Source of the DNA: Yersinia intermedia
GTDB taxonomy: Bacteria; Pseudomonadota; Gammaproteobacteria; Enterobacterales; Enterobacteriaceae
Assembly (NCBI RefSeq): GCF_900635455.1
Contig: NZ_LR134116.1
Span: 1,550,001 to 1,614,000, forward strand
Direction of reading: 5' to 3'
Length of the DNA stretch: 64,000 nucleotides
Made by a program: the position numbers and the translations under genes. Below the pieces are notes generated by a model. The model was given only the letters and a program-made list of their open reading frames with translations, did not search any database and was not told the DNA's origin. Below, piece after piece: positions 1 through 10,809 of the stretch. The stretch's first letter is position 1; each line of letters opens with the position of its first letter.

Positions 1-2004
1 CGCATCGAGAACCGCTACAATGGCAGCGTAAACCACTACTTCTTGTGTGACCGTGGCCGTTTTGGCTATGGCTACGTCAACCTGAAAGATCGCCCACGTC
101 AACCACAGCAATTGCGTGGTAATGACTGGATCCACCTGAATGCCGAACAGGCAATGCAAGGTGCGGCGGATATTCTGCGTCAGGCGAAGAAAACTATCGG
201 TATCGGTTCACCGCGTGCCAGCCTGGAAAGTAACTTTGCATTACGCGAGCTGGTTGGTGCGGAAAACTTCTATACCGGCATTGCCGCAGGTGAGCAACAA
301 CGCCTGCAATTGATGCTGAAAGTGCTACAAGAAGGCGGGATTTATACGCCATCACTGCGCGAAATTGAAAGCTACGATGCGGTGTTGATCCTGGGTGAAG
401 ATTTGACCCAGACTGGCGCACGTATCGCACTGTCTGTCCGTCAGGCGGTGAAAGGCAAAGCCCGTGAAATGGCCGCTGCACAGAAAGTGGCTGACTGGCA
501 AATCGCGGCGATTATGAACATCGGCCAACACGCTAAACATCCGCTGTTTATCACAAACGTTGATAACACCCGTATGGATGATATCGCGGCGTGGAACTAC
601 CGCGCACCGGTGGATGATCAGGCACGTTTAGGTTTTGCTATCGCTAACGCGCTAGATGCATCGTCACCGGCTGTCACGGATCTGGACCCCGCGCTGAAAG
701 GCAAAGTGGATATCATCGTGCAAGCCTTGGCGGGCGCGAAAAAACCATTGATCGTGACCGGTAGCAGTGCAGGCAGCGATGCCATCATTGCTGCGGCAGC
801 TAACGTGGCAACCGCACTGAAAGGCCGTGGATCTGATGTGGGTATCACCTTCGTTGCCAGTGCAGCCAACAGCATCGGCTTGACTATGATTGGCGGTGGC
901 TCACTGGATAGCGCGCTGGAATTGTTGACCCGTGGTGATGCTGACAGCGTTATCGTGATGGAGAACGATCTCTATCGCCATGCGGCGCAAGACAAAGTTG
1001 ACGCCGCGCTGGAGAACGCCGCCAACGTGATTGTGGTTGATCATCAACGCACCGCGATTATGGAAAAAGCAGACCTGATTCTGTCTGCCGCCAGCTTTGC
1101 TGAAAGCGACGGTACGCTGGTCAATCAGGAAGGCCGCGCTCAACGCTTCTTCCAGGTTTACGATCCAACCTATTACGACGACCCGAAAAAACCGGAAAAC
1201 AACAGCATCATGCTGGAAAGCTGGCGCTGGTTGCACTCCTTGCATTCAACTTATACCAGTCGCCATGTGGACTGGACGCAACTGGATCATGTGATTGCGG
1301 CTTGTGTACGCGCATTGCCACAGTTGGAAAGTATTGTTGAAGCAGCACCGGATGCGACCTTCCGTATTCGTGGTCAGAAACTGGCGCGTTCACCTATCCG
1401 TTACAGCGGCCGCACGGCTATGCGCGCGGATATCAGTGTGCATGAACCGCGTCAGCCACAGGATATCGACACGCCGTTCGCTTTCTCAATGGAAGGGAAT
1501 AACAGCCCACTGGCTGATCGTCAGCAGATCCCATTTGCCTGGGCACCGGGCTGGAACTCACCGCAGGCATGGAACAAATTCCAGGCTGAAGTGGGTGGCA
1601 GCTTGCGCTTTGGTGATCCGGGTGTGCGCCTGATTGAAGCAGGAGAGGGGACGCTCGGTTACTTTGATTCAGTACCGGCAGCCTTTACCGCTCAGGCTGA
1701 TGGCTGGCAGATTGCCCCTTACTACCACTTGTTTGGTAGTGAAGAGATGTCGCAGCGCTCAGATGTCATCCAGCAGCGCATGCCAGCACCTTATGTGATG
1801 GTCAATCCAGCCGATGCTGCAACGCTTGGGGTTAACCTCGGTACGCTGGTGGAATTCAACTGTGCCGGTCAGACATTGCGTCTGCCAGTGCGCCTGAGTG
1901 AAACCTTGGCTCGGGGTCAGGTCGGCTTGCCGCTTGGCTTACCGGGCATTCCACCGATGATGGTGGGTGCGCGCGTTGAGAATCTGCGGGAGGCAGTATT
2001 ATGA
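1..2004 (+). CDS. nuoG: NADH-quinone oxidoreductase subunit G, 3' part (start lies before the window)
   Basis: This is the C-terminal 667 residues of NuoG, the large peripheral-arm subunit of complex I; the frame is open from base 1, so the N-terminal iron-sulfur part lies outside the window. What remains is the molybdopterin-oxidoreductase-like domain, which in NuoG carries no molybdenum cofactor and acts as structural scaffold. The E. coli protein has about 908 residues, so about a quarter is missing to the left. The ORF ends in an ATGA overlap with nuoH, indicating translational coupling in the nuo operon. The assignment rests on the sequence and on the following nuoH to nuoN in canonical order. 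Confidence 0.96.
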   Translation, partial: RIENRYNGSVNHYFLCDRGRFGYGYVNLKDRPRQPQQLRGNDWIHLNAEQAMQGAADILRQAKKTIGIGSPRASLESNFALRELVGAENFYTGIAAGEQQRLQLMLKVLQEGGIYTPSLREIESYDAVLILGEDLTQTGARIALSVRQAVKGKAREMAAAQKVADWQIAAIMNIGQHAKHPLFITNVDNTRMDDIAAWNYRAPVDDQARLGFAIANALDASSPAVTDLDPALKGKVDIIVQALAGAKKPLIVTGSSAGSDAIIAAAANVATALKGRGSDVGITFVASAANSIGLTMIGGGSLDSALELLTRGDADSVIVMENDLYRHAAQDKVDAALENAANVIVVDHQRTAIMEKADLILSAASFAESDGTLVNQEGRAQRFFQVYDPTYYDDPKKPENNSIMLESWRWLHSLHSTYTSRHVDWTQLDHVIAACVRALPQLESIVEAAPDATFRIRGQKLARSPIRYSGRTAMRADISVHEPRQPQDIDTPFAFSMEGNNSPLADRQQIPFAWAPGWNSPQAWNKFQAEVGGSLRFGDPGVRLIEAGEGTLGYFDSVPAAFTAQADGWQIAPYYHLFGSEEMSQRSDVIQQRMPAPYVMVNPADAATLGVNLGTLVEFNCAGQTLRLPVRLSETLARGQVGLPLGLPGIPPMMVGARVENLREAVL

Positions 2005-2978
2005 GCTGGTTTACCCCTGAATTGATTGAGATTTTAATCTCTGTCCTGAAAGCGGTAGTGATTCTGTTGGTGGTAGTGACCTGCGGCGCATTTATGAGCT
2101 TCGGTGAGCGCCGCTTGCTGGGCTTGTTCCAGAACCGTTACGGGCCAAACCGTGTCGGTTGGGGCGGGTCATTGCAGTTGGTTGCTGACATGATCAAAAT
2201 GTTCTTCAAAGAGGACTGGGTTCCGCGCTTTTCCGACAAGGCTATCTTTACGCTGGCCCCGGTGATTGCCTTTACCTCACTGCTGCTCTCTTTCGCCATC
2301 GTCCCGGTCAGCCCGACCTGGGCGGTTGCGGACCTTAATATCGGTATTCTGTTCTTCCTGATGATGGCCGGGCTGGCGGTATATGCCGTGCTGTTTGCCG
2401 GTTGGTCGAGTAATAACAAATATTCTCTGTTAGGGGCGATGCGTGCATCTGCGCAAACCCTGAGCTACGAAGTGTTCCTTGGCTTATCATTGATGGGCGT
2501 AGTCGCACAGGCGGGTTCGTTCAATATGCAGGATATTGTTAACTCTCAGGAACACGTCTGGAATGTGATTCCGCAATTCTTTGGTTTTCTGACCTTTGCC
2601 ATTGCGGGTGTTGCAGTATGTCACCGCCATCCCTTTGACCAGCCAGAAGCTGAACAAGAGCTGGCCGATGGTTACCACATTGAATATTCCGGTATGAAAT
2701 TCGGTCTGTTCTTCGTCGGTGAATACATCGGTATCGTGACCGTCTCTGCTCTGATAGTCACTCTGTTCTTCGGTGGTTGGCAAGGTCCGTTCCTGCCGCC
2801 ATTTATCTGGTTCGCGCTGAAAACGGCTTTCTTCATGGTGATGTTCATTCTGATCCGTGCATCCTTGCCGCGCCCACGTTATGACCAAGTGATGTCATTC
2901 GGCTGGAAAGTTTGCCTGCCGTTGACCCTGCTGAATCTGCTGGCGACTGCCGCGGTCATTTTGTACAATGCTCAATAA
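2001..2978 (+). CDS. nuoH: NADH-quinone oxidoreductase subunit H
   Basis: NuoH (ND1 homologue) is the membrane subunit of complex I that, with NuoB and NuoD, forms the quinone-binding chamber at the junction of the two arms. The 325-residue length equals that of E. coli. The conserved cytoplasmic loop [17 protein letters not shown] is near residues 36-52 and the acidic loop [18 protein letters not shown] is near residues 214-231; both are hallmarks of the family. Eight or so hydrophobic segments are visible. The start overlaps the nuoG stop by four bases and nuoI follows 14 bases later. Confidence 0.97.
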   Translation: MSWFTPELIEILISVLKAVVILLVVVTCGAFMSFGERRLLGLFQNRYGPNRVGWGGSLQLVADMIKMFFKEDWVPRFSDKAIFTLAPVIAFTSLLLSFAIVPVSPTWAVADLNIGILFFLMMAGLAVYAVLFAGWSSNNKYSLLGAMRASAQTLSYEVFLGLSLMGVVAQAGSFNMQDIVNSQEHVWNVIPQFFGFLTFAIAGVAVCHRHPFDQPEAEQELADGYHIEYSGMKFGLFFVGEYIGIVTVSALIVTLFFGGWQGPFLPPFIWFALKTAFFMVMFILIRASLPRPRYDQVMSFGWKVCLPLTLLNLLATAAVILYNAQ

Positions 2979-2992
2979 GGGGTGAATGAACC

Positions 2993-3535
2993 ATGACGTT
3001 GAAAGAGTTAGTGGTTGGTTTCGGCACCCAAGTGCGCAGCCTGTGGATGATTGGCCTTCATGCCTTCCACAAGCGTGAAACCCAAATGTATCCCGAAGAG
3101 CCGGTTTACCTGCCGCCGCGCTACCGTGGTCGTATCGTGTTAACGCGTGACCCTGACGGTGAAGAGCGTTGCGTTGCTTGTAACCTGTGTGCCGTTGCTT
3201 GCCCGGTTGGCTGTATCTCATTACAGAAAGCTGAGCACAAAGATGGCCGCTGGTATCCCGAGTTCTTCCGTATCAACTTCTCTCGCTGCATTTTCTGTGG
3301 TTTGTGTGAAGAGGCTTGCCCAACAACCGCTATCCAGCTAACGCCGGATTTCGAAATGGGTGAATTTAAGCGTCAGGATCTGGTGTATGAGAAAGAAGAC
3401 TTATTGATCTCCGGCCCGGGTAAATATCCTGAATATAACTTCTACCGGATGTCCGGTATGGCAGTAGACGGCAAGCAGAAAGGCGAAGCCGAAAACGAAG
3501 CCAAACCGATTGACGTTAAAGGTCTGATGCCTTAG
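2993..3535 (+). CDS. nuoI: NADH-quinone oxidoreductase subunit I (two 4Fe-4S clusters)
   Basis: NuoI (TYKY homologue) carries the two tetranuclear clusters that pass electrons towards cluster N2 next to the quinone site. Two ferredoxin motifs are visible, [12 protein letters not shown] starting near residue 60 and [12 protein letters not shown] near residue 99, each supplying C-x2-C-x2-C-x3-CP. The length of 180 residues is as in E. coli. An amphipathic N-terminal helix precedes the ferredoxin domain. It lies between nuoH and nuoJ with short gaps of 14 and 12 bases. Confidence 0.97.
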   Translation: MTLKELVVGFGTQVRSLWMIGLHAFHKRETQMYPEEPVYLPPRYRGRIVLTRDPDGEERCVACNLCAVACPVGCISLQKAEHKDGRWYPEFFRINFSRCIFCGLCEEACPTTAIQLTPDFEMGEFKRQDLVYEKEDLLISGPGKYPEYNFYRMSGMAVDGKQKGEAENEAKPIDVKGLMP

Positions 3536-3547
3536 GAGCCGCTTTCC

Positions 3548-4093
3548 ATGGAATTTGCATTTTATATTGCAGCATTGGTGGCAGTGGTGGCGACTATTCG
3601 CGTCATCACTCACACCAACCCGGTACATGCGCTGCTGTACTTGATTATCTCTTTGCTGGCTATCTCGGCGGTGTTCTTCTCGCTGGGTGCTTACTTCGCT
3701 GGTGCGCTGGAAATCATCGTTTACGCCGGTGCCATTATGGTGCTGTTCGTGTTCGTGGTGATGATGCTGAACTTGGGCAACGTCGAACAACAAGAGCGCG
3801 ATTGGCTGAAACCGAGCCTGTGGATTGGCCCTGGCTTGTTAGCACTGGTACTGCTGTCGGTACTGATTTATGCCATCAGTTCAATTACTGATTCTGGTAT
3901 TAGCGGTGAAATGGTCGATGCCAAAGCTGTCGGTATCAGCCTGTTTGGCCCTTATGTGCTGGCAGTTGAACTGGCGTCAATGTTGTTGCTGGCCGGTTTG
4001 GTGGTTGCCTTCCATATCGGGCGCGAACATAAACCGGGTGAAGTGATGGGCGCGAGCGACAGCGCGAAAAGAAAAACGGAGGAACAAGCATGA
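3548..4093 (+). CDS. nuoJ: NADH-quinone oxidoreductase subunit J
   Basis: NuoJ (ND6 homologue), 181 residues with five hydrophobic segments, is a membrane-arm subunit of complex I. The third transmembrane segment, where the family has a pi-bulge helix linked to coupling, matches the conserved [19 protein letters not shown] stretch near residues 53-71. The polar C-terminal tail is charged and ends in an ATGA overlap with nuoK, so the two are translationally coupled. Confidence 0.96.
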   Translation: MEFAFYIAALVAVVATIRVITHTNPVHALLYLIISLLAISAVFFSLGAYFAGALEIIVYAGAIMVLFVFVVMMLNLGNVEQQERDWLKPSLWIGPGLLALVLLSVLIYAISSITDSGISGEMVDAKAVGISLFGPYVLAVELASMLLLAGLVVAFHIGREHKPGEVMGASDSAKRKTEEQA

Positions 4094-4392
4094 TCCCTCT
4101 ACAACATGGCCTGATTCTGGCGGCCATACTGTTTGTGCTAGGGCTAACGGGGTTGCTGATTCGTCGCAATCTGCTGTTTATGCTGATAAGCCTTGAAGTG
4201 ATGATCAACGCAGCGGCGCTCGCCTTTGTTGTGGCGGGCAGTTATTGGGGTCAGGCTGACGGTCAGGTGATGTATATCCTGGCGATCACGCTGGCAGCAG
4301 CGGAGGCCAGTATTGGCTTGGCATTGCTGTTACAGCTCTATCGTCGCCGTCATACTCTGAATATCGATACAGTCAGTGAGATGCGCGGATGA
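4090..4392 (+). CDS. nuoK: NADH-quinone oxidoreductase subunit K
   Basis: NuoK (ND4L homologue), 100 residues and three transmembrane helices, belongs to the proton-translocating membrane arm. The two conserved membrane glutamates are visible in [11 protein letters not shown] (about residue 36) and [11 protein letters not shown] (about residue 72). It overlaps nuoJ upstream and nuoL downstream by four bases each (ATGA), as in other enterobacterial nuo operons. Confidence 0.96.
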   Translation: MIPLQHGLILAAILFVLGLTGLLIRRNLLFMLISLEVMINAAALAFVVAGSYWGQADGQVMYILAITLAAAEASIGLALLLQLYRRRHTLNIDTVSEMRG

Positions 4393-6233
4393 ACCTATTA
4401 TATTTAACAATTCTGCTGCCACTGCTGGGCTTCTTGCTGTTGGCATTCTCCCGTGGGCGCTGGTCTGAAAATACCTCAGCCACGGTTGGGGTCGGATCGA
4501 TTGGCTTGACGGCGTTGGTTACACTGTATGTTGCAGTGGACTTCCTCAGCCAAAAGGCTACTGGTGTCCAAGTCTTTAACCAGACGTTGTGGAACTGGAT
4601 GTCGGTTGGCACCTTCAACATTCCGTTGACCCTAACACTGGATGGCTTGTCGCTGACCATGTTGTCGGTGGTCACCGGCGTGGGTTTCCTGATTCATATG
4701 TATGCCTCTTGGTATATGCGTGGAGAGGAGGGCTACTCTCGCTTCTTCGCCTACACCAACCTGTTTATCGCCAGTATGGTGGTTTTGGTGTTGGCAGATA
4801 ACCTGATGCTGATGTATCTGGGTTGGGAAGGTGTGGGTCTGTGCAGTTACCTGCTGATTGGTTTCTACTACACTAATCCGGCCAACGGCGCGGCGGCGAT
4901 GAAAGCCTTTATCGTGACCCGTGTTGGTGACGTATTCCTCGCTATTGCCTTGTTCATCCTTTACCAAGAACTGGGTACGCTGAATATTCGCGAACTGATG
5001 GTATTGGCACCGCAGAAACTGGAAATGGGCTCTACCGCCATTACCTGGGCGACGCTGATGCTGCTCGGTGGTGCGGTGGGTAAATCGGCGCAGTTGCCGT
5101 TACAAACCTGGTTAGCCGATGCAATGGCAGGCCCAACCCCGGTCTCCGCGCTTATCCATGCGGCAACCATGGTGACTGCGGGTGTGTACCTGATTGCGCG
5201 TACCCACGGCCTGTTCCTGATGGCACCTGAAGTGCTGCATTTGGTGGGGATTATCGGTGCGGTAACACTGGTGCTGGCAGGTTTTGCCGCGCTGGTGCAA
5301 ACCGACATCAAGCGGGTGTTGGCGTATTCCACCATGAGCCAGATTGGCTACATGTTCCTGGCGCTGGGCGTTCAAGCGTGGGATGCGGCTATCTTCCACC
5401 TGATGACCCATGCCTTCTTTAAAGCGTTACTGTTCCTCTCTTCGGGTTCCGTAATTCTGGCCTGTCACCACGAGCAGAATATTTTCAAAATGGGCGGTCT
5501 GCGCAAGACAATCCCATTGGTTTATATCTGCTTCCTGGTGGGTGGTGCCGCATTGGCTGCATTGCCAGTGGTTACCGCAGGCTTCTACAGCAAAGACGAA
5601 ATTCTGTGGGGCGCATTGGCCAGTGGCCATATCAATCTGATGGTCGCTGGGCTGGTTGGGGCATTCCTCACCGCGCTGTATACCTTCCGTATGATTTTCA
5701 TTGTGTTCCACGGCGAGCCAAAAACTAAAGCGCATCCGGTTAAAGGGATCACTCACAGTCTGCCGCTGATTGTGTTACTGGTGCTGTCGACTTTCGTCGG
5801 CGCGCTGATAACACCACCGCTGGCGGGTGTGTTGCCAGAGCTTCACTTCGGTGAAGAGGGCAAAATGCCACTGGAAATCTTCTCCGGCGTGTTAGTGGTT
5901 ATCGGGATTGCATTGGCTGCGGCACTCTATCTGGGCAAACGCCAACTGGTCAACAGCATCGCGCAAAGCGCGCCGGGCCGCTTCTTTACGGTCTGGTGGT
6001 TCCATGCGTGGGGCTTCGACTGGCTGTATCACAATGTGTTTGTCCGCCCGTACTTGTGGATTGCAAGGCTGTTGCAGAGTGATCCGCTGAACTCACTGAT
6101 GAATACCCCGGCGATACTTTCGCGCTGGAGTAATCGCGGTTTGACGCTCAGTGAAAATGGACAGGTGCGTTGGTATGTCGCGTCTATGGGTTTGGGTGCA
6201 GTCGTCGTACTGGCTCTGTTGCTTTTCGTTTAA
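4389..6233 (+). CDS. nuoL: NADH-quinone oxidoreductase subunit L (antiporter-like)
   Basis: NuoL (ND5 homologue) is the distal antiporter-like proton pump of complex I and provides the long lateral helix along the membrane arm. The length of 614 residues matches E. coli NuoL (613). Conserved ion-path residues are visible: the glutamate in [16 protein letters not shown] (about residue 144) and the lysine in [19 protein letters not shown] (about residue 229), followed by the histidine-containing [10 protein letters not shown]. The C-terminal 120 residues contain the amphipathic segment and a last membrane helix. An 18-base gap separates it from nuoM. Confidence 0.97.
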   Translation: MNLLYLTILLPLLGFLLLAFSRGRWSENTSATVGVGSIGLTALVTLYVAVDFLSQKATGVQVFNQTLWNWMSVGTFNIPLTLTLDGLSLTMLSVVTGVGFLIHMYASWYMRGEEGYSRFFAYTNLFIASMVVLVLADNLMLMYLGWEGVGLCSYLLIGFYYTNPANGAAAMKAFIVTRVGDVFLAIALFILYQELGTLNIRELMVLAPQKLEMGSTAITWATLMLLGGAVGKSAQLPLQTWLADAMAGPTPVSALIHAATMVTAGVYLIARTHGLFLMAPEVLHLVGIIGAVTLVLAGFAALVQTDIKRVLAYSTMSQIGYMFLALGVQAWDAAIFHLMTHAFFKALLFLSSGSVILACHHEQNIFKMGGLRKTIPLVYICFLVGGAALAALPVVTAGFYSKDEILWGALASGHINLMVAGLVGAFLTALYTFRMIFIVFHGEPKTKAHPVKGITHSLPLIVLLVLSTFVGALITPPLAGVLPELHFGEEGKMPLEIFSGVLVVIGIALAAALYLGKRQLVNSIAQSAPGRFFTVWWFHAWGFDWLYHNVFVRPYLWIARLLQSDPLNSLMNTPAILSRWSNRGLTLSENGQVRWYVASMGLGAVVVLALLLFV

Positions 6234-6251
6234 TTAGGGACACAAAACGCC

Positions 6252-7775
6252 ATGCTATTACCTTGGCTAATTCTTCTCCCCTTTATCGGCGGCCTGCTGT
6301 CTTGGCAGTGTGAGCGCTTCGGTACTAAAGTACCGCGTTGGATAGCGTTACTCGCGATGGGGCTGACATTGGTGCTCTCTCTGCTGTTGTGGGGGCAGGG
6401 CAACTATTCACTGGTTAACCCGGCGGGTATACCGCAGTGGCAATCAGAGTTCATCTTGCCGTGGATCCCACGGTTTGGTATTGAATTCCATCTGGCGCTG
6501 GATGGGTTATCACTGTTGATGGTGGTGCTAACCGGCCTGCTAGGTGTGCTGGCTATCCTCTGTTCGTGGCGTGAAATTCAGCGCAACCAGGGCTTCTTCT
6601 ACCTGAATCTGTTGTGGATTCTGGGTGGGGTTATCGGCGTGTTCCTCGCCATCGACATGTTCCTGTTCTTCTTCTTCTGGGAAATGATGTTGGTGCCGAT
6701 GTACTTCCTGATTGCCTTGTGGGGTCACAAAGCATCAGACGGTAAAACCCGTATCGCGGCGGCAACCAAGTTCTTCATCTATACCCAGGCCAGCGGCCTT
6801 ATCATGCTGATTGCCATTTTGGGGCTGGTGTTTGTGCACTATAAAGCCACCGGTATCTGGACCTTCAACTACGAAGATTTGTTGAATACGCCGATGTCCC
6901 ACAATGTGGAATATCTGCTGATGCTGGGCTTCTTTATCGCCTTTGCGGTAAAAATGCCGGTTGTGCCACTGCACGGTTGGTTGCCAGATGCACACAGTCA
7001 GGCGCCAACTGCTGGTTCTGTCGACCTGGCGGGGATTTTGCTGAAAACCGCAGCTTACGGTTTGCTGCGCTTTAGTCTGCCGCTGTTCCCGAACGCCTCC
7101 CATGAGTTTGCACCTATCGCCATGTGGTTGGGTGTTATCGGTATCTTCTACGGTGCGTGGATGGCCTTCTGCCAGACTGATATCAAACGCCTGATTGCTT
7201 ATACCAGCGTGTCGCACATGGGCTTTGTATTGATTGCCATCTATACCGGCAGCCAATTGGCTTATCAAGGTGCGGTTATCCAGATGATTGCCCACGGCTT
7301 GTCTGCCGCCGGTATGTTCATCATCTGTGGCCAGTTGTATGAGCGCCTGCACACCCGTGACATGCGTCAGATGGGCGGCCTGTGGGGCCGAATCAAATAC
7401 TTGCCTGCGCTATCGCTGTTCTTCGCGGTAGCCACACTGGGGATGCCGGGCACCGGTAACTTCGTCGGCGAGTTTATGATCCTGTTTGGCAGCTTCCAGG
7501 TGGTTCCGGTGATTACCGTGATCTCTACCTTTGGTCTGGTCTTTGCTTCGGTTTATTCGCTTATCATGATGCAGCGTGCTTATTACGGTGCGCCAAAATC
7601 ACAAGAAGCGTTACCGGGCATGAGCGCAAGGGAACTGTCCATCATCCTGCTGTTAGTGGTGTTGCTAGTGTTGCTGGGGGTTTACCCGCAGCCAATTCTT
7701 GACACATCCCATGCTGCGATGAGTAATGTACAGCAGTGGTTCAATGCTTCATCTATTACAACTACAAGGCCGTAA
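6252..7775 (+). CDS. nuoM: NADH-quinone oxidoreductase subunit M (antiporter-like)
   Basis: NuoM (ND4 homologue), 507 residues against 509 in E. coli, is the second antiporter-like proton channel. The key glutamate lies in FFFWEMMLVPMYFLIALWG (about residue 144) and the key lysine in FAVKMPVVPLHGWLPDAHS (about residue 234). Fourteen hydrophobic helices are expected for the family and the hydropathy agrees. It lies between nuoL and nuoN with short gaps, so it belongs to the same transcript. Confidence 0.97.
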   Translation: MLLPWLILLPFIGGLLSWQCERFGTKVPRWIALLAMGLTLVLSLLLWGQGNYSLVNPAGIPQWQSEFILPWIPRFGIEFHLALDGLSLLMVVLTGLLGVLAILCSWREIQRNQGFFYLNLLWILGGVIGVFLAIDMFLFFFFWEMMLVPMYFLIALWGHKASDGKTRIAAATKFFIYTQASGLIMLIAILGLVFVHYKATGIWTFNYEDLLNTPMSHNVEYLLMLGFFIAFAVKMPVVPLHGWLPDAHSQAPTAGSVDLAGILLKTAAYGLLRFSLPLFPNASHEFAPIAMWLGVIGIFYGAWMAFCQTDIKRLIAYTSVSHMGFVLIAIYTGSQLAYQGAVIQMIAHGLSAAGMFIICGQLYERLHTRDMRQMGGLWGRIKYLPALSLFFAVATLGMPGTGNFVGEFMILFGSFQVVPVITVISTFGLVFASVYSLIMMQRAYYGAPKSQEALPGMSARELSIILLLVVLLVLLGVYPQPILDTSHAAMSNVQQWFNASSITTTRP

Positions 7776-7781
7776 TTCGCC

Positions 7782-9239
7782 ATGACAATAACTCCTCAAC
7801 AACTGATCGCAATGCTACCGCTGTTGATCGTCGGATTGACGGTGGTGGTTGTGATGCTCTCCATTGCGTGGCGACGCGATCACTTTATTAACGCCACCCT
7901 GACGGTCATCGGGCTTAACCTTGCACTGCTGTCACTCTATTTTGTCGGGCAGGTCGGGCCGATGGATGTCACGCCGCTGATGCGGATTGACGGCTATGCG
8001 ATGTTCTATACCGGGCTGGTGATTGTTGCCAGCCTGGCAACCAGCACCTTTGCTTATCCTTGGTTGAATGGCTATCCAGATAACCGCGAAGAGTTCTACC
8101 TATTGGTGCTGATTGCCACCATGGGCGGTATTCTGTTAGCCAGTGCCAACCATTTGGCGTCGCTGTTCTTGGGTATTGAGCTGATTTCCTTACCGCTGTT
8201 TGGCCTGATTGGCTATGCCTATCGCCAGAAGCGTTCACTGGAAGCCAGTATCAAATACATGCTGCTGTCTGCGGCGGCATCGTCATTCCTGCTGTTCGGG
8301 ATGGCGCTGCTGTATGCTGAGTCTGGCAGTTTGTCTTTCGCCGGTCTGGGTAAGAGCCTAAGTGACTCCGCTATCCACCAGCCGTTGATTCTGGCTGGTA
8401 TCGGGATGATGATTGTTGGTCTCGGCTTTAAGTTGTCGCTGGTGCCGTTCCAACTGTGGACGCCGGATGTGTATCAGGGTGCTCCCGCTCCGGTATCTAC
8501 CTTCCTGGCGACTGCCAGTAAGATTGCCATCTTTGCGGTAGTCATGCGCTTGTTCCTGTATGCGCCGGCCGCCGACAGTGAGGCGGTGCGTTTGGTGCTT
8601 TCCTTGATTGCGGTGGCATCAATACTGTTCGGGAACTTAATGGCTATCAGCCAGACCAACATCAAGCGTCTGCTGGGTTACTCTTCTATCGCGCACCTTG
8701 GCTACTTGCTGATTGCGCTGGTGGCGGTGCAGACCCATCAGTTGGCACTGGAAACCGTCGGTGTTTATCTGGCCGGTTACCTGTTCAGCAGCTTGGGTGC
8801 GTTCGGTGTGGTTAGTTTGATGTCCAGCCCGTATAAAGGCCCGGATGCCGAATCGCTGTTCTCTTACCGTGGTCTGTTCTGGCATAAACCGATTCTGTCT
8901 GCGGTGATGACCGTAATGATGCTATCACTGGCCGGTATCCCAATGACGTTGGGCTTTATTGGTAAGTTCTTTGTGGTCGCAATGGGTGTCAGCGCCAACC
9001 TGTGGTGGTTGACGGGTGCGGTGGTCTTAGGCAGTGCCATTGGGTTGTACTATTACCTGCGTGTGACTGTCAGCCTGTACCTTAGCGCGCCGGAAACGTT
9101 GGTGCGTGACACGCCAAACAACTGGGCATTAACTGCTGGCGGTGTGGTCGTGCTGATTTCTGCGATTTTGGTGCTGTTCCTGGGTATTTACCCGCAGCCG
9201 TTGATCTCGCTGGTTCAGATGGCTCAGCCACTGATGTAA
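7782..9239 (+). CDS. nuoN: NADH-quinone oxidoreductase subunit N (antiporter-like)
   Basis: NuoN (ND2 homologue) is the proximal antiporter-like subunit and the last gene of the nuo operon. The length of 485 residues equals the enterobacterial norm. The membrane glutamate ([18 protein letters not shown]) and lysine ([19 protein letters not shown]) of the proton path are present. The gene starts six bases after the nuoM stop and is followed within 30 bases by a strong intrinsic terminator, marking the operon end. Confidence 0.97.
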   Translation: MTITPQQLIAMLPLLIVGLTVVVVMLSIAWRRDHFINATLTVIGLNLALLSLYFVGQVGPMDVTPLMRIDGYAMFYTGLVIVASLATSTFAYPWLNGYPDNREEFYLLVLIATMGGILLASANHLASLFLGIELISLPLFGLIGYAYRQKRSLEASIKYMLLSAAASSFLLFGMALLYAESGSLSFAGLGKSLSDSAIHQPLILAGIGMMIVGLGFKLSLVPFQLWTPDVYQGAPAPVSTFLATASKIAIFAVVMRLFLYAPAADSEAVRLVLSLIAVASILFGNLMAISQTNIKRLLGYSSIAHLGYLLIALVAVQTHQLALETVGVYLAGYLFSSLGAFGVVSLMSSPYKGPDAESLFSYRGLFWHKPILSAVMTVMMLSLAGIPMTLGFIGKFFVVAMGVSANLWWLTGAVVLGSAIGLYYYLRVTVSLYLSAPETLVRDTPNNWALTAGGVVVLISAILVLFLGIYPQPLISLVQMAQPLM

Positions 9240-9263
9240 TTGATTGTTAAGCCTGTTCCCAAA

Positions 9264-9304
9264 CCCCCTGTTAGCCGAAACGCGCAGGGGGTTTTGTTTT
9301 TTTA
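9264..9304 (+). terminator. Rho-independent terminator of the nuo operon
   Basis: A CCCCCTG/CAGGGGG stem (arms at 9264-9270 and 9285-9291) with a 14-base loop is followed by TTTTG and a run of T, 25 bases after the nuoN stop. Confidence 0.92.
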
Positions 9305-9421
9305 CCCTGTGCTGAAATTAATGTTATTTAAGGTGGGGGTGGGGTAAAACATGGAGCGGTGAACACATTTTTTTGAGATATCTTTATCAGTGATTATTTC
9401 ACTCTATTCTTAAGGATATTT

Positions 9422-10156
9422 ATGTTGTGCTGTATACCTTCGCTTCCATCAATTAATGATAATAACTCTTATACAAAATATGACTCTGTGGATGATTTTT
9501 TATCGCTATCAGATGAAATAGTTCCATCTGCCGGCTTTTTTAAAGATAAAGAAACAATCAACTTCTCGCTTGATAGGGCGAAGGGAGATGAAGAATTCAA
9601 TATGGCGATGATAGAAAATGCATATTTAATTACAAATAAAAATGATACATATATGAGAAACCCTTATGTTGACTTAATCGACAAAGTTAACATTATTGCA
9701 ATTAACTCTTTGAATATTTTGCAGAAAAAAATAGATAAAGGTAATGAGATTCATATTAAAGCTGGCGAATTGCTCAATAAAGTCATCATTAATCATTTCA
9801 TTGGTACAGCATCTGACTTAAAAAAAGATGATATCAATATTGATAATTGGGTAAATAGAAACCCGCTAACTAAAGCGCTGAAGTTTTGTATTAAAGATAA
9901 TCATGGGCAGCCTGATATTAATGCGGTTATCTCAGAGAGAGTCATTCAGTACTATCAATCTATAAACAGCGGAGCGTCTTTTTTAGATTGCGACCCTGAG
10001 GTACTTACTAATGCACTGCTTTTCAATATTTTTAATTTCCAAACACAAATAACACCATATGCTAATGAAAAGGGTTATTTTAGCGAATGGACAGCAAATG
10101 GTGATAAGCAAATTTTTAATAAACGCGCGTGTATCGCGCTTCCAAATTATGCATAG
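9422..10156 (+). CDS. Unrecognised AT-rich orphan protein, 244 aa
   Basis: I do not recognise this protein. It is a cytosolic-looking, Lys/Asn/Asp/Ile-rich 244-residue protein with no Sec signal peptide and no membrane segment. A good ribosome-binding site (AAGGA, about 9411-9415) supports the ATG. Base composition is much more AT-rich than nuoN before it and ycdZ after it, which suggests horizontal acquisition. The N-terminus MLCCIPSLPS, with two adjacent cysteines followed by a Ser/Asn/Thr/Asp-rich unstructured stretch, would be compatible with a type III secretion signal or lipid modification, but this is speculation. It is monocistronic: the nuo terminator precedes it and a 12-bp palindrome follows three bases after its stop. 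Confidence 0.75.
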   Translation: MLCCIPSLPSINDNNSYTKYDSVDDFLSLSDEIVPSAGFFKDKETINFSLDRAKGDEEFNMAMIENAYLITNKNDTYMRNPYVDLIDKVNIIAINSLNILQKKIDKGNEIHIKAGELLNKVIINHFIGTASDLKKDDINIDNWVNRNPLTKALKFCIKDNHGQPDINAVISERVIQYYQSINSGASFLDCDPEVLTNALLFNIFNFQTQITPYANEKGYFSEWTANGDKQIFNKRACIALPNYA

Positions 10157-10158
10157 TG

Positions 10159-10188
10159 TTTATTATGTGACTTTAATCACATAATAAA
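10159..10188. promoter_or_regulatory. 12-bp perfect palindrome containing a consensus CRP site
   Basis: TTTATTATGTGA and its exact reverse complement flank six bases (CTTTAA). The core TGTGA-N6-TCACA at 10166-10181 matches the CRP consensus at all ten positions. It lies three bases after the orphan ORF and about 135 bases before ycdZ. It may be a CRP operator for ycdZ, a terminator stem for the upstream gene, or both. Confidence 0.65.
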
Positions 10189-10202
10189 TGTAATGATAAC
10201 AA

Positions 10203-10240
10203 CAATATTTGTATTTTTGTGACAAAAATACGGAATATTG
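10203..10240. repeat. Long interrupted palindrome upstream of ycdZ
   Basis: CAATATT and GTATTTTTG on the left pair with CAAAAATAC and AATATTG on the right around a TGA centre, giving a 38-base near-perfect inverted repeat. It lies 75 bases before the ycdZ start. Function is not evident; it may be a protein-binding site or a transcript hairpin. Confidence 0.55.
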
Positions 10241-10314
10241 CTCATCAATTCAGGTAAACTGCTCGGCTTTCACTCAATCGATATTGGTTTGATACTTTCG
10301 CGCAGGTAACGCTG

Positions 10315-10806
10315 ATGAACATTATTCTGATGATTGCCATTACCACCGGCATTCTCTCGGGGGTCTGGGGCTGGGTTGCGGTCAGTCTAGGGCTAATCAG
10401 TTGGGCTGGTTTCCTTGGCTGTACCGCCTATTTCGCTTGCCCACAAGGTGGTTTAAAAGGATTACTGATTACGCTGCTAACCTGCCTGAGCGGGGTGTTC
10501 TGGGCGATGATGATTATCCAGGGCAGTGCCTTACAACCTGAATGGACGATCCTTGGGTATGTTTTGACAGGGCTTGTGGCGTTTTTGATGTGCATCCAGG
10601 CCTGCCAGCAGTGGTTATCATTTGTTCCGGGTACTTTTATCGGCGCTTGCGCTACTTTTGCCGGTAATGGTAATTGGAAGTTGGTGGTTGCTTCATTGTT
10701 AGTCGGGGTGGTATTTGGCTACGCTATGAAGAACAGCGGGTTGTGGTTGGCGGCGCGGCGGAGTCAAGGGCGGCGTTCCTTAGGAGCGCCGGTTGATATT
10801 GATTAG
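10315..10806 (+). CDS. ycdZ: YcdZ-like DUF1097 inner-membrane protein
   Basis: This 163-residue protein is strongly similar to E. coli YcdZ over its whole length (for example NIxLxIAITTGILSGxWGWVAVSLG at the N-terminus and SFVPGTFIGACATFAGxGxWKLV). It has about five transmembrane segments and belongs to the DUF1097 family, whose function is unknown. The start has only a weak upstream AGG. It stands alone between the orphan ORF and a repeat region, and the palindromes upstream, one a consensus CRP site, suggest cAMP-dependent control. The symbol is by homology only. Confidence 0.88.
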   Translation: MNIILMIAITTGILSGVWGWVAVSLGLISWAGFLGCTAYFACPQGGLKGLLITLLTCLSGVFWAMMIIQGSALQPEWTILGYVLTGLVAFLMCIQACQQWLSFVPGTFIGACATFAGNGNWKLVVASLLVGVVFGYAMKNSGLWLAARRSQGRRSLGAPVDID

Positions 10807-10809
10807 GTG

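Noticed and set aside
6735..7352. 205-codon open frame on the minus strand inside nuoM
   Set aside because: It lies antisense to a fully conserved complex I gene and has no recognisable domain or ribosome-binding site.
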